A stretch of DNA of 64,000 bases. It comes from Puccinia triticina (taxonomy: Eukaryota; Basidiomycota; Pucciniomycetes; Pucciniales; Pucciniaceae). The stretch's first letter is position 1. Every line of letters begins with the position of its first letter. The position numbers and the translations under genes are program-made. The stretch is taken from positions 1,426,001-1,490,000 of the forward strand of contig NC_070568.1 of the NCBI RefSeq assembly GCF_026914185.1. The letters run 5' to 3'. A model generated the notes under the pieces. The model was not told the DNA's origin, made no database searches, and saw only the letters and a program-made list of their open reading frames with translations. This document shows positions 42,638-55,038 of the stretch, in pieces.

Positions 42638-44519
42638 ATGAAGCAAGTCCTCAGGATCCGCTTAACTGGCCCTCGCCGTCAATCAGCGCTTTCGATCGAT
42701 CGACTGAACCACTATCCGAACTCATACTCGACCCAAGCAACCCCTCCCCCCGCTTTCTGCTTTGATATCGATGGGGTCCTCAAGCAGGGTGCCCATGTCC
42801 TCCCGCAAGCCAGGAAAGCCATAGCCATCTTGAATGGTCAAAACTCGGCCCAAAAAAGGTCGCCATCCTCAACCGTTTCGTTTTCCTGATCGTCTCTGAG
42901 ACTTACAATATATCGTCTGCATGTTTTGACAGTTTCCCTTTCATCCTATGTACCAACGGGGGCGGGACTCCTGAACTCGAAAGAAGTAAGAAACTGTCTG
43001 AAGAACTTGGAGTTCCCGTGAGTTCATGCCACAGCACCACTGCTGCGTTTGGCCATTCTCTCCCCGAATGTTTATCTAAATTATAATTGATGTGATGAAC
43101 TGATTTATTCCCCTAATTCCAATGATAGATTACTCCCAGCCAATTGGTCCAATCGCATACCATCTTCAACCAGTTCCTAAGCTCTTATTCCGATAAACCG
43201 ATCTTGGTTATCGGAGGTCGTGCTGGAAGGTGCCGATTGGTAGCTGAAGGGTCAGAAGACTTTTTCTTTTGTTTTTATGTTTCGACCTGGAAAATTCCGC
43301 ATGTCTTTCCTCTTACTGAATGAAATCCATTCGGTAATCCATCCCCTGGTCGAAGGTATGGCTTTCAACACGTTTACATCCCTCAAGATATCTTGAAATG
43401 GAATCCATCCATTTGGCCATTCTACAAGCTCTCCGACCAAGAATCTCGAATAGCTAAAGTCAGTCTTCCTTATGGAACGAACGTAAGAATCACCTGTTTC
43501 GCGTTCCGGATGTTCTGATGATAGACATTGTTTTCCCGACAAGACAGCCGACTTTTCCAAGATTCCGTTCAGCGCGGTCTTTGCAAGTTGCTCCTTAGAT
43601 CTCGCTTGACGCTTGCTATACTTGCTGAAGCTCCATCTTAGCACAGGTCATGCACGACAGCTTTGATTGGGGGCTTGACACCCAAATGGCGATCGATGTT
43701 TTAACTTCGAAAGACGGAATCATCACCAACCCGATTGACTGTACTCCAAACATCAAGACCAATAGTATTCCAGTCTATTTCTCAAACCCAGATTTCTTGT
43801 GGGGGAACGAATTCTCGAGGCCTCGGTTTGGACAGGGAGCTTTCCAGGTGGATTTTACCCGCTTTTTCTTGGGCAACGTCTGGATTTCTGACATTCTGCG
43901 TAGACCGCCCTCCGTGCTAACTATGAACGATTGACAGGTCACCCATTGGAAGCCTGGACAGGTGGCAAACCGACTCGAGCCACATACGATTTTGCAAACC
44001 AGCTCCTAAAAAATATCCTCCGTGATCAATTTAATGGCCAAGATTTGGGAGCAGTTTATATGATCGGTGACAGTAAGTTTGCAGTCATTACGGAATGAGC
44101 TGTGGTCAATTTTTTGACGAGGCGGCTCCTTGGTGCAGATCCCGCTTCTGATATTCAAGGCGCGAATAATTACGGTTGGGTGAGTTCTTTCCACCTCGGC
44201 TCAATTTCGAACCGACTGCTATGCTTACGTTTCAACTCAAATACAGTCTTCGGTGTTGGTAAAAACCGGAGTTTTTAAGGGAAACAAGCCAGAAGATGCT
44301 GCGCATGTACCCACAAGCGTCCAAAGCGATGTTCTGGTGAGTTTTTGTGCCACCTTCTCTTGAGAAACTACTGGCCCCTGAACTACTATTGAGCATCTAA
44401 TGTTGCTGGCTTGGTTTATTTTTGGAAAAAACTGACCGTTTCCAACATGCGGCCGGAATTGTTCACAGGAGGCTGTGCACTGGGCATTGAGACAAGAAGG
44501 ACACGCACATGTGTTGTAA
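42638..44519 (+). CDS. HAD-superfamily hydrolase, CECR5/HDHD5 type, probably mitochondrial
   Basis: Nine exons: 42638-42858, 42933-43017, 43129-43250, 43356-43458, 43647-43847, 43904-44072, 44139-44179, 44247-44336 and 44469-44519. They sum to 361 codons (360 residues). The N-terminus MKQVLRIRLTGPRRQSALS is basic and suited to mitochondrial import. HAD motif I is FCFDIDGVLKQG, motif II lies in ILCTNGGGTPE, and the C-terminal motif is MIGDNPASDIQGANNYGW, which spans two introns. Family-specific stretches include VQSHTIFNQF, GYGFQHVYIPQDILKWNPSI and TGGKPTRATYDFA. Biochemical activity of this family is not established. The 188-bp intron 4 is longer than its neighbours, so a small exon there may have been missed. 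Confidence 0.88.
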
Positions 44520-46079
44520 GAAGAAAAAAATTGGAACGTGTTGGGGGAAAGTACATGCACCAAGAAATCTGATTGTTTATTGTCAAAGTCCTCATGATAT
44601 AGGCCAGAGTCCTCAGACTTGATCTGCTGGATTGCTCTGGGGGTCTTTTTCATTACCATTTTGATGAACTAAACCAGATCCTCAAACAAAATATGAGAGC
44701 TAATACCAAATGGCACACAAGCAAAAGAGAAAGCAGCATACCCAATTGTTGCAAACATCTTTACACGGAACTGAGCGAACAAGATGGTAAAGAAGGCCAT
44801 ACAGCAGAATCAAAAAAGGACAGCAGTCTGCTGTGTATACCTGCACAGTCCCTAAGCTGCATGACATGCCTCAGCAAGATTGTTGTATCATTTTTCTCAC
44901 CACACGAGGGTTTTCAAAGTTGGGTGACATTATACAGCAAAACCGAAAAAGCTTGCGGGTGCGGGAGGCCGAAAATTGCCTGCTGCATTTCAGCCACACA
45001 CCTGTACAGGTTGATCTTGATGTGCGTGTCGGGCCGACTGTTGGGTGGGGCAGTTAGCCCTGGCGAAGCGGCCGATGAGGGTAAAATTGCCCCAGGATTC
45101 CAATGGTGCAACCCTCAATACCCCAATGTTGATAATGAAGGAAATAGCATTTTTCTTCCAATGATATTCCTGTATGCAGCTTGACATACAGGACCTATAC
45201 AGGCTTGAAGGGCAGTGGCTGAGATTCCAAAATTGGGCCTGCCGGACCGCAAGCTTTTTCGCTTTTGCTGTATTACTCTTTTTGACTTCTGTGCCATAGA
45301 CAACAATTTTTGCAAATTGACATGGCATTTCAGTTTTGCAAAAATGGTGTGCAAGTGTTGCTCATTATGTATGAGGATGATCACCGCTGGTTTCAGCAAT
45401 TCAGCAACGCACGAGTGAATTCCATCAAAATGAAATGCAAAGTTGGAATTTGCTGCTATGGTCCAAGCCCTGAATGTCGAAAAGTTGAGACGGGATATAG
45501 GGCGATGCACTCTTCTATCGTCCTTCTACCCCCTGCAAGCTGGGCCATGCCAGTGTTTCAAAAAGACGAACTTGCACCCTCATAAGGCGTGAAACATGTC
45601 TGCTTTCAGTAGAAAGACCAGGAAGAGTGGGGGGCTAAATTAAGTACAAAGGATGTGTGGAGATAAGGTTAAGGAAGCAGGCTACTATGTACACCGACGA
45701 AGAGAGAGAGAACAACAGCAGCAGGTCCTGGTGAAAACACGGGCGATGGGAGGGGCGGAAGGGACGGGGATGGCAGGAGCATGGAAACAACAACACAGGG
45801 AAAGCTTCGTACATTCGAGCAAAACAAAAGCATGGTGTTTGTGCAGAGAGAGAGAGAGAAACATGCGCGAGATGTGCGGGGAAAGTAACAAGCCGTGCGT
45901 ATATGGCACACGAGAGGAAGAGAGAGGAGGATGCAGATGCAGATGCAGGGCGGGCCGGGATGGCCAGCGAAGAACGACAGGAAAAACGAGGGGGTCTATG
46001 GGGAGGCCGGGCAAGACGAAAGGAAGCGGGCAGGCGGCGGGCGGCGGTTTAGGGGGAGAAGGGGGGGGGGGGGGGGGGG
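44520..46079. other. intergenic with a diverged inverted repeat
   Basis: Positions about 44932-45015 and 45195-45285 are inverted relative to each other. For example TACAGCAAAA, CGAAAAAGCTTGCGG and the following bases recur in reverse complement. Similarity may extend to about 44860 and 45330. The centre holds no gene, and frames on both strands translate the two arms. From 45650 the sequence is purine-rich with GAGA runs, ending in a run of G just before 46080. No RNA gene seen. Confidence 0.5.
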
Positions 46080-49000
46080 TCAGATGCGCCAGGCGCGGTC
46101 GCCCTTGCGGCGCTTGCCGACGCCGCCGAGGCGTTCCTTGACGACGAGCCACATGCAGGTGGCCGCGACGAGGTCCTTGACCTCGTCCACCTCCAGCACC
46201 AGGCCCTCGTCCTCAGTGGGCGGGAGGAGGGCGACGGGCGCCAGGGCCCATGGCACGGCTAGCTGGGCGACTAGCTTCGGGTGGTGCGGGTGCGGCGTCA
46301 GCCGGGCGACCAGCTGTCGCCGCTCGTCGCCCGGCCCCGCTTGGACGACCAGCTCGCACAGCCATGGACTCTCCGAGTCTTCCGGGTCGCTGTCGGGCTC
46401 GTCCTCCTCTTCTTCTTCCTCGGACTCGGCGGCGGTGGATTCAGCGGTGGATTCAGCAGTAGATTCGGTGGTGGACTCGGCGGTGGACTCGGCGGTGGAC
46501 GCTGCGGTGGGCCCGTCGTCCGAGGGTGCAGGCTCTGCGGGGGCCGTCGGGGGCTGGTCGACACTGGCGCGGGGAGAGGCCGCCGGGTCGACGGCCTTCG
46601 CGAGCCGGCCGAAGAAGCTCGTGACGGCGGTGGTCGCGGCGGGGAGGAAGAAGAGCTTGAGTGCGGAGTCAGGGAGGATGGGCTGGTGGTCCTCGGGCTG
46701 GCCGGGCGGCTCGTGGGGGTCTTCGACGGCGGGCGGGGCGGGCGGCGGAGGGGGAGGCGGGACGGCGGGGGGAGAGAGTGCGGCGGGATGCTTGGGCTTG
46801 GCGGGGGCCCTTGCGCGCTTCTTCGCCCTTCGCCACTCGAGATAGACCGCGGAGACGGCGGCGTTGTTGGGCGCGCCGGCGAGCCAGTCGACCACCTCGG
46901 GCTTGGCCCACTTGCGGACGACCCACACGTACCCCTCGGCCCTCCTGCCCTCGGCATCCATGGCGGGGCCGACCGAGGACAGCCCGGCGTTGGTCGAGGG
47001 CAGGTCGCTGTGGCTGCCCGTCCGGCCGTCGCCGCCCTTCTTCGCCCCGCCCGCCGGCCCGGCCTCAGTCGCTTTCGGCCCAGTCTTCTTGCTGAACACG
47101 CTCATCCGCTTCACCTTGTTGAACAGCGCCGCCGCGTTCGGCCGCCCCTCCGGCTTCCCCGCCGTCGAAGCCAGACACGCACTCGACGGCGCCGGCGAGA
47201 CCTGGAAGGTGGTCGTCTGCGCAGGCGGACTCGTCGGCGCGCCTCCGGCCAAAAGTAGGGCAAGGTCGGCCGCGTACCGGGCGCTCCGGATCTCGCTCGG
47301 CTCGATGCTCGCAAGGTCGACGAGCTCGATGCCTTTCTTGGCGAACTTGGCCACTTTGGCGTCCGTGCCTGTTCCACACCCATAGTCAGTGTGTGTGTGT
47401 GTGTGTGTGTGAAGAAAGAGAGGGGGAAAGGGACTGACCGGCGTCGCTGATCCAGGTGGGCAAGACGGTGTGCCACTGGAGGTTGTAGAGCGGGGTGACG
47501 CGGCGGTTGCGGCCTTCGCTGGCCGAGCTGGTGGTGCGGTTGCTGCGGGAGGAGCGGGTGGAGTGGGCGGATCTGATGCTCTGGGTGCGGTTGAGGGCGA
47601 GGGAGTGGTGGTCGTGGGAGTCGAAGGATTCGGGGGCGGCGGAGACCGGCCCCCCGGCGAAGATCTGGGGCGGCGGGTGTGGGTGGGTGGGGCTGGTTGC
47701 GCTGGGGGTGGAGAGGCTGGGGTCGCGGCTGGGGTGGATGGGAGCAGGGAGGACGAGCTGGATCTGGAGGTTCAGAGGGTGGTTGTGCTTGCCGGGCGGG
47801 GGGCGCACGATGACAAAGGTCTCCGCGGGCATGGGTGCGGGCTTGGCAGGGAGGGGCCAGGAGGCGGAGCTGGGCGAGGCGGCGATGGGGTTGGTGGTGT
47901 CGGAGGCGGCGTGGAAGCCGGGCGAGACGGGGCTGAGGCTGGCGTGGCTCATCGAGGAGGGCGAGAGGGTGTGGGAGAGCGGGCCGGGCGAGAGCTGGTG
48001 GCGGGCGTCCTCTGGGCTGTCGAGGGGCTCGGCGATGTCCGGGCGGGGCTTGGGGAGGCTGGGCTGGAGGGAGGCGCGCAGCTGGGACAGCATGGCTGGG
48101 CTCAGTTCGGGCGAGGCGAGGCTGCGGGTGGACAGGGATGACGGGGTGGTCAATCTGGGCAGGGGGAGGGGAGGCTGCTGGTGGGTCTCACTGGGCGGGG
48201 GTCCTGCTGGCGGTGCGGGGGCGCAGAGGCTGGGCAGGCGGGGCGAGTCTGGGGAGGTGTTGGGGGAGGAGTAGGGCCCGTCGTCTGACTCTGAGTCGGC
48301 GGAGCGGTCGTCGTCGTCGTCGTCTGAGGATGAGGATGAGGATGAGGATGAGGAGGGGGATGTCCTGATGCGGTGGATCTGGGTGGCGGGGTGCTGGTGG
48401 AGGCGCAGCTGGCCCTCGAGCAGGCGCTGCTGTGCACTGCTGTTCCTGGCGGCGGCTTCCCGGGTGGGAGTCCCGGCCATGCCGGCCGAGCACGGCGGCG
48501 GGGCCTCGTCGAGCATCCTGCGCGCCGTCCGGGCGCCCTCGGACCAGAACCCGAGCTCGATCGTCGTCTGTGGGCGTGGGCGCGGCTCGTCTGAGTGGGC
48601 GGCGGTGCTGTCCCTCCGATGCGGGTGGGCTGCCCGGCGATGGTCGGCCCAGCAGGCCTGGCGGGGGTCCGGCTGGAGGGAGGCGGCGATGGCGGCCTGG
48701 ATGGCCTCCTCCTCGATGGCGGTGCGGGTGGCGGCGAGGATGGCGCTGGCGGAGCTCTCGCGCTCGTCGTCGAAGGGCGGGGTGAGGGGGCGCGGGATGG
48801 AGCTGAGGGCGAGCAGACTGGTGACCTGCTGGCGCGGCTGGGCGAGGCTGACCCGGAACGAGCGCCGGTCGAGGTCGTAGGCGGAGTGCCAGGCGGAGCT
48901 CGGGCGCGGCTGGATGATGGGCAGGGCGAGCAGCGGGGCGTGCTCGCTGCTCGGCTCGTCCATCCCTGCCCGCCCGCGGCTCACCGTCGCCGCCAGCTCG

Positions 49001-49206
49001 GCTGCCGTCGTCGTGCTCTGCTGGCGCCCGGGAACCAGCCCAGACCGCCGCCGCGTCGAGCTCCGTCGGACGAGCGCACTCAGCGACGAGCTCCGGTGGT
49101 GGTGCGTCGTCGGAGGCCCAGGGGCGGGGGCCGGGTCGAGCAGGCTGGGCCGGGCGGCAAAGCTGAGGATGCCGGCGCGGGGGTCGATGGACTGGGGGGG
49201 ATACAT
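46080..49206 (-). CDS. conserved fungal protein of unknown function, 1018 residues
   Basis: Two exons, 47439-49206 and 46080-47368, sum to 1,019 codons. The start at 49206 gives MYPPQSIDPRAGILSFAARP. The first 500 residues are low complexity (Ser, Pro, Ala), with a poly-Ser then poly-Asp block near the middle. A conserved-looking block spans the intron: TPLYNLQWHTVLPTWISDAG, then TDAKVAKFAKKGIELVDLAS. A second is YVWVVRKWAKPEVVDWL. I recall this arrangement from other fungal proteins but cannot name a domain. A Thr/Glu/Ser repeat and a run of Glu precede the C-terminus, which ends VVKERLGGVGKRRKGDRAWRI. The gene is much richer in GC than its neighbours, and many long antisense frames are shadows of that bias. 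Confidence 0.75.
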
Positions 49207-50053
49207 CGTCTTGAAGGATGAATATCTACAGTCAAAACACACAAAAGAAGAAGAGAAAAACAGGGAATCCAAGCGGGTATCAAACTCGATGTTTCCGGAG
49301 ATTGCGAAGGGGAGAATGGGGGGGGGTGGGGATGGGGTGGTGCTGCCTGGATGGGATATATAAACACTTTCTCTCCGGGCTATCTCCAGCACCATGCCGC
49401 CCAGACTGGCCGCCTTATATGTATCGCCCAGCAACCACCCCCAATCACCAGAACGGTCATCGCCAGCGGCCGTCGTCCCCGCCAATCTCATTGGCGTCCG
49501 GAAAAGAGAACGCCCAGCCACAGTGTGCGAACACTTCCGCATATGGATGCCCATCTGGTGCGTCAGAATCAGATCTTTCATGTGCGCAGCCAGTAGTCAG
49601 ATCTGTAGCTCAAGAGGTGACCACCACCACCACAAGTTCAACAAACTGCAGGAAACCCCCCGGAAATGAGTTTATTCATGATTTTTGTGGCAAAACCCTG
49701 GAATGGTAGCCACAAAAATGATATGGGCTTTCTTTGCACTCCAAGTGTACGATGGAACTTCTCCTGGGTAAGAAGATGTATGAAATTCCTGAGAGTGGAC
49801 CAGAAAAGCCGGCAACCTGCAGGCATGAAAAATGTAAGAAAAGCTGCAAAATCCCCAAACCTAATTACGTCCCACCAAACGGGTATGAATGAGGTCCAAA
49901 AAAAGGTATGGATTTGGCCAAAATTCTTACATTACTCTGACTCATATGTAGGCGGTTTGCTGGGTCCTGACTCCTATTTGCAGTCCTTGGGCCTCATTTT
50001 GTACAACGGACCACAATGCGCAAATGCAGGATCCGACAACGCAGTGTTTGATA
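49207..50053. other. intergenic
   Basis: Upstream region of the 1018-residue gene. No supported gene, repeat or RNA between 49210 and the TIR element at 50054. Confidence 0.45.
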
Positions 50054-50701
50054 CGAGCTTAACAAAGTCTCTCCGAGGAGGTGTGAAGCGTCTCCAAAGG
50101 AGACCGGCTTACCTCTAAAGTCACACCATGGGCCCTACAGAGTTGAGAATTTCTGGCAAAAAAACACATTTTTTTTTTTTTCAAAATGTTTTTAAAAATG
50201 TAGTTTTTAGTTTAAAAAAAATCTGAGTAGACAGACTTGTAGCCTGCAATCCCAGCTTCCATTTCACAGTTTCTTTTACCCAGCTGACACACATAATTAC
50301 TAGCTCACTCCACCTACTGTGGAGTGGTTCTGGAGTGGTGATCCGTCGGTTTTTGGGCTCAAAATTTGAAATTCCCTGAGCCTGCGCGGGCTCAAAGGGG
50401 GGGATTGGGTACAGAAATTCACCATGTAACAACATTTACAGGTTGTTTCTTACCAGAGGGGATGGATACGGGGGAGGTTGAAGTGGGGGAAAATAAGCTA
50501 AGAAGCTGGTGATTGTAATGGTGCCAAAGGCAAGGAGAGAATCAGAAGTCTAGAGGGTGATATTGGGGAAAATGGGGGAGTGTAGGATCCTCCCTGCCAT
50601 TTGTCTTGATCCTGTGCGGCCAGACATGTGACTTTAGAGGCAAGTCCCGCCTTTGGAGGTTGCTATGCTCCCCCAAGGAGGGTACACTTGTGTTAAGTTT
50701 G
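50054..50701. mobile_element. MULE-like TIR element, about 648 bp
   Basis: Left end CGAGCTTAACAAAGTCTCTC and the mirror of the right end, CAAACTTAACACAAGTG, are inverted. A longer match through TCTCCAAAGG and CCTCTAAAGTCACA lies on both sides (50080-50140 against 50620-50690). The flanks TGTTTGATA and CATTTGCTA agree at six of nine bases, a possible aged 9-bp target. There is no coding capacity. Confidence 0.5.
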
Positions 50702-50723
50702 CATTTGCTATGGGGAGTTTTAC

Positions 50724-51360
50724 TAACTTAACACAAGACCCTCTTTGGAGGGCCTGGTGCAGCCTGGCTGGCGCGGAGTGCCCCTTGCGAAGCAAGCCTC
50801 TGAAGGAGGGACGTGCGCTGTATACCCCCCTACCCGCCCTACTCTTTTTGCCATTTGGCAGGGCATTGTTTTAGAAACACTATCAAATTTGATCCACTCA
50901 ACCTTTTTTTTTTTTCTTGTTCAGGGTCCCATGACCGCCTGCTTCTTCTCTACAAGCATGCCAAAAATCAAGTGTCCCACTCACTTCAACATTGGTCTTT
51001 TTCCTTGTTTTCCATGGGCAATACATCCGCAGGCTGCTTATGTGATGTCAAGCCACCAGTCAGAGTACAGGGAGTGGTGCCATCAAACCTGAGCACTCCA
51101 AAAGTCTTATTATGATAGTAAAAAATGGCGAGAAGGTCCAAAAATAATGCTACATATCCTACAAGATGCAGGAGAAGGAAGGGATCATTTGGCTCAGCGG
51201 AACCTTCATGCTATTCCTCACAACTGAGGAGGTACAAGCAATAGAATGCAAAAAAACAAAAAAGAGTAGGGCAAGCACTGGCGCATAGTGGTCCCTCCTT
51301 TGGAGGGTCCCTGCGGGACGGCGTCCCCCCTCCACACAGAGAGGGTCTTAGTTAAGTTAG
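50724..51360. mobile_element. MULE-like TIR element, about 637 bp
   Basis: The ends TAACTTAACACAAGACCCTC and the mirror of GAGGGTCTTAGTTAAGTTA are inverted. Further mirrored segments include CCTCC-AAGGAGGGAC and CCCTACTCTTTTT. The flanking nine bases are GGAGTTTTA and GAAGTTTTG, seven matches. It shares its end word ACTTAACxAAG with the elements at 28456 and 50054. Confidence 0.55.
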
Positions 51361-51375
51361 GAAGTTTTGCCAATA

Positions 51376-51576
51376 GAAGGGTTCACAATAGGATAAAAAT
51401 AAAACTTTAGAGCTAATTTTAACGTCTTTATGAACAATTTTTAAAAAAATGAAGAAGTTGCTTTGATTCTCAGGAGACACCCAGTCCTGAACATCTTGCC
51501 AGATTTTTAAAAATTTGTTGATAAAGGCCTTGAAATTGACTCTAAAATTTTATTTTTATCCTATTGTGAACCCCCC
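51376..51576. mobile_element. Tc1/mariner-like MITE, 201 bp
   Basis: TA on each side (51374-51375 and 51577-51578). The terminal inverted repeats are about 38 bp: GAAGGGTTCACAATAGGATA plus AAAATAAAACTTTAGAG on the left, mirrored on the right with a few changes. There is no coding frame. A truncated copy lies at 39246-39407. Confidence 0.8.
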
Positions 51577-51578
51577 TA

Positions 51579-52405
51579 ATGGATGCATTCCTGCTCGATT
51601 GGTTTCTGACAAACCCAACCCCCAAAACACCGGGCTCGAGTCCATCCAGTCGGATAATCGGTCTATCGTGGGCTTGGAGCACTCCGGTTCGTCCCCATCT
51701 CTCACATTCATGAGTCTTCAGCATGAAATCCTCAATCTCGGCGTGCTCTTTGAGAACGGGGGTCGAGTGGCACTGATCGCCCATTCGCTGCTCTTTTACA
51801 TAAATAAATGTTTACATCCGCAGAGCTCAAGTACATCTCCGGAATCACTTTGTGGCCCCTTGTGCTCCCTGGCAGTGTGATCCCCGACACGACTGTAAAC
51901 AGCTGCAAACACAATCGCAGGCGCAACACCGGCGAAGCGCAAGCTTTGTTCATCCAATGGATACTCCAGACTCCACTTGTTTAGACTTGTTTATACGTGC
52001 CACGAGTTCAGCCCTGTTCAGCAAGCATCCTGGATATGTACGGGTGCTCATACTCTGAGCTCAGCCGCCAGTCTAATGCATCAATGGCGCATTCTGAGCC
52101 CGGTTTTTTTACTTTTCTCTTTTGCTGATCCACTCAACATCCCTTGTGTGTCTTTTTTATATTCTTCAAGGAGAACAGGAGAGTATGTATATAATAAGGG
52201 TTTAAGGAAAACTTTCCATGGTAAGACTCCTCCGAAAAGCGGTGCTAGCGGACGATATTCTTCTTTGCGACTGCTAGACTCATCGCCTAGAAACTAACGA
52301 AAAGAAGACGCCGAGAGACATTCCAGACCCTGATCCATTCATTTCCCTGGTTTCCGAACCGCGCTGGTCGTTCTGTGGAGCTGGTGCACTAATCGTTGGT
52401 GAGCA
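51579..52405. other. intergenic
   Basis: No gene supported. The last 150 bases form the probable promoter and leader of the gene starting at 52406. Confidence 0.45.
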
Positions 52406-54046
52406 ATGCCAGGGCCAATGGACATCGATGAACCAGAAGGCGGCGGACGAGGCTGCCCGTCCAGTACGAACGAGCTAGACGAGACGAAGAAGTTAATGGG
52501 CGGGGAATGGAACTGCTCATACCTGCTGCCGATACCGATACTTACGATCGAGGGATGCGAGGCCAATCCTGGCGCGAAGGAAAGGATCGAGAACGAGTTC
52601 AGGGTCTCGGTCACTTTCAAACAGACCATGCCGCACTATAAGGGCTTCGGGAACGGGCTCTGCCGGATCCTCGCCCAGGACTCCCTGGCGATCTATCGGT
52701 CACTCAACTTGGTCGTCGCCCTCGTCAGGCTCAGTGCTCCCTCCCGATACTGCTTTTGGACCCATTGGCTGTTCCCTCAAGAGATCATCTGGAATAGTCA
52801 TATCAACCATCAAAAGACTAACAATCCAAGCATCCTCAACTATAAACCTCCACTGCCAGCCGGAGGCTTCTGTAATGAGCAGGATCCCAGCAAACTGGCG
52901 GCCGCCGGCAATCCTGGCTCCTCGGCAGATCAGGGCCATAAAGACCCTCAATCCTTGTACGTGTTTTTCTTTCCGCCTGGGAGGGAGGTGTGCCAATTGT
53001 TGATCATGATGATATGTAACAGTTTTCGGATGGAGGATGAAGTGCCCGGGGCGCCATCGACGGAACCCGCGGCGCCGATTGAGACTGACGAGCCATACCG
53101 CTGGCCGAAGGAGCCGAGTCCAACCGGCCAACCAGGAGGGGTGATCTCCTCGAGCACTCCCCTCGACACGCCGTATTCTCCGGAGCCCGGCCCGCCGGCT
53201 GGCTCGCCCATCGATACCCCGCCCGTCCTCGACCATCGTCCGTCTCCTCACTCGCCTACCGATACCCCGCCCGTCCTCGAGTCTCCCTCAGCAGCACACT
53301 TCCCCCCGGGAGCTGACAATTACCTCGTGACAACTACGCCCTGCTCGTCGCCGGAGGAGCGCGCCCGGGCGCCGGCCGACTCCAGACGCGTCTTCTCCAT
53401 CCAGCCCACCACCCCCGCATCCGACGAACTCGGGCCCGATCATGCCGAGCTCACGCCAAGGGCAGCCCACAAACCTGACCCAACTCACCTCGCTTTAGAT
53501 ATAACCGCCAGCGAGCCTGTGTTGCCCCCGGACCACCCGGACTCCCAGCAATCGTTCACATGGCTCAACGGCTCTTTGGAGCTCGCCCAGGACAGGCCTC
53601 CTCCTCAAGCTCCTCCTCATCCGTCTCCTCCGACTCCCAATCAAGACGCGACGGAATCCCAGCAAACAGTCAACACCTCACAGTCCTCTCATGAGAATCC
53701 AACAACCGAAAGCAGTGGGATGACTAGCAGTGTGCTAGAGCTCCCTCTGACGATTAAGGAAGTGAGTGAGTCTTCTTGCATCTATTCCTCATGACGACCT
53801 TCGTGTATCAAGTACTGATTGGCGGATTGGCCACCCCAGTATCTATCCAAGAAGGAGTTTTACGCGGTTCGGGAGATCATCCATGAATCTAAAGCGTTTT
53901 GTAGAATATCGGTCACACCGGAATCCCTCAGGTTTTCGGCGGTTGGAACTCAAGAACAGGTCTCGCTTGCCATGGTCTTGATGTCCATCAAGATCAAAGA
54001 ACTTTCTACTCCTTCGACTGAGAATCAAGCCAATCAAACGTTGTAG
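52406..54046 (+). CDS. uncharacterised 498-residue protein, possibly KH-like ends
   Basis: Three exons, 52406-52956, 53023-53761 and 53840-54046, sum to 499 codons. The first intron is 66 bp and in frame, so an unspliced reading is also open. The start is MPGPMDIDEPEGGGRG. The N-terminal folded part contains TIEGCEANPGAKERIENEFR and LCRILAQDSLAIYRSLNLVV. The centre is Pro/Ser-rich with a repeated SPxDTPPVL element. The C-terminal exon reads YLSKKEFYAVREIIHESKAF, then CRISVTPESLRF and QVSLAMVLMSIKIKEL. Both ends have a helix-strand pattern reminiscent of KH RNA-binding folds, but the G-x-x-G loop is not clear. I do not assign a function. Confidence 0.65.
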
Positions 54047-55038
54047 TCCTTCGTTCTATATTCCTTTCTCGTCTTGACCCTTGCATAGCTGTCTCAGGAC
54101 AACCACATGAAATTGAAAAGGAGCTTGTGCTCAGATGATGCCTGTTACTTGAAACAGTACGCCACAGATCGTTAAAGCGCAATATTCTCATGTATAAGGT
54201 GAATCAAGAAAGACTTGAAAAAAAAAAAAACACTAAACGTGCTCTTTTTTGCTGTTTGAAAAGGGATCAGTCAAAAGATAAGTGAGGAAAGACAGTATTG
54301 AATGGAGAGTTTGTTCATGTGGAACACGCCGGATTGAGTGAAAACAAATCGACCAAGAAAGTGAGATCATCCTTAGAGGCTTGTATGTAGCTGCTGGCTT
54401 GAGTCTGCGTCGGATGGTGGTCCTTGGAGCCAGAGTCTGCTCAGCCGAACTTGACACGGAAGCGTGGAGCGCCCTAATCTGGGACCCTCGCCGATGTGGT
54501 CGATATAGATCAGTGCGGGAAAATCTAGCTTTTGTGGCTCTTATGGGAGCCCTGCAGATCTCGAACCACGTTTTGCAGCACCCTCCAAGGAGGCTTATCG
54601 CGCGGAAGCGATGGATAAACGATAACGACAACAACGGAACGAACACCTCACCCATGCCAAGAACTCAGCCCATCTGTTTGAAAGTTGAAACTGGGGGGAA
54701 GATCCACGTTTTTCCATCCCAATGATCGCCAACATGAAGATTTATTTCATTCTCCAAGCGTGCCGGCCGTCCGCAAGTTCATCGTTCGCATCGATACACT
54801 TTCCTACCACTTGCGGATCGGGGACAGTGCGCTACAGCCATCTTTACTTAGAAATACTGAGAAAATGTGATACTTCCCAACTAACAAATTGTCAAGTTTT
54901 CCACATGAACTGATCAGAAATCACACCGAAACTCCTAAGCAGAAAAAATTAAGCCTTAAAACATGGTGTGTGTTTACTTTTGCCTGCGCGGTTACTAATT
55001 CTATAATTGGGCCCTAGCATTTGCCTGGTCATGTAGAA
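54047..55038. other. intergenic
   Basis: Several overlapping frames on both strands between 54233 and 54725 have no recognisable domain or consistent splicing. No RNA gene seen. Confidence 0.4.

Noticed and set aside
45895..47258. Plus-strand frames of 316 and 325 codons
   Set aside because: Antisense to exon 2 of the same GC-rich gene; composition is purely GC-driven.
47470..48880. Long plus-strand Gly/Arg/Trp-rich frames (up to 259 codons)
   Set aside because: Antisense shadows of the GC-rich 1018-residue gene; no start context, splicing or domain.
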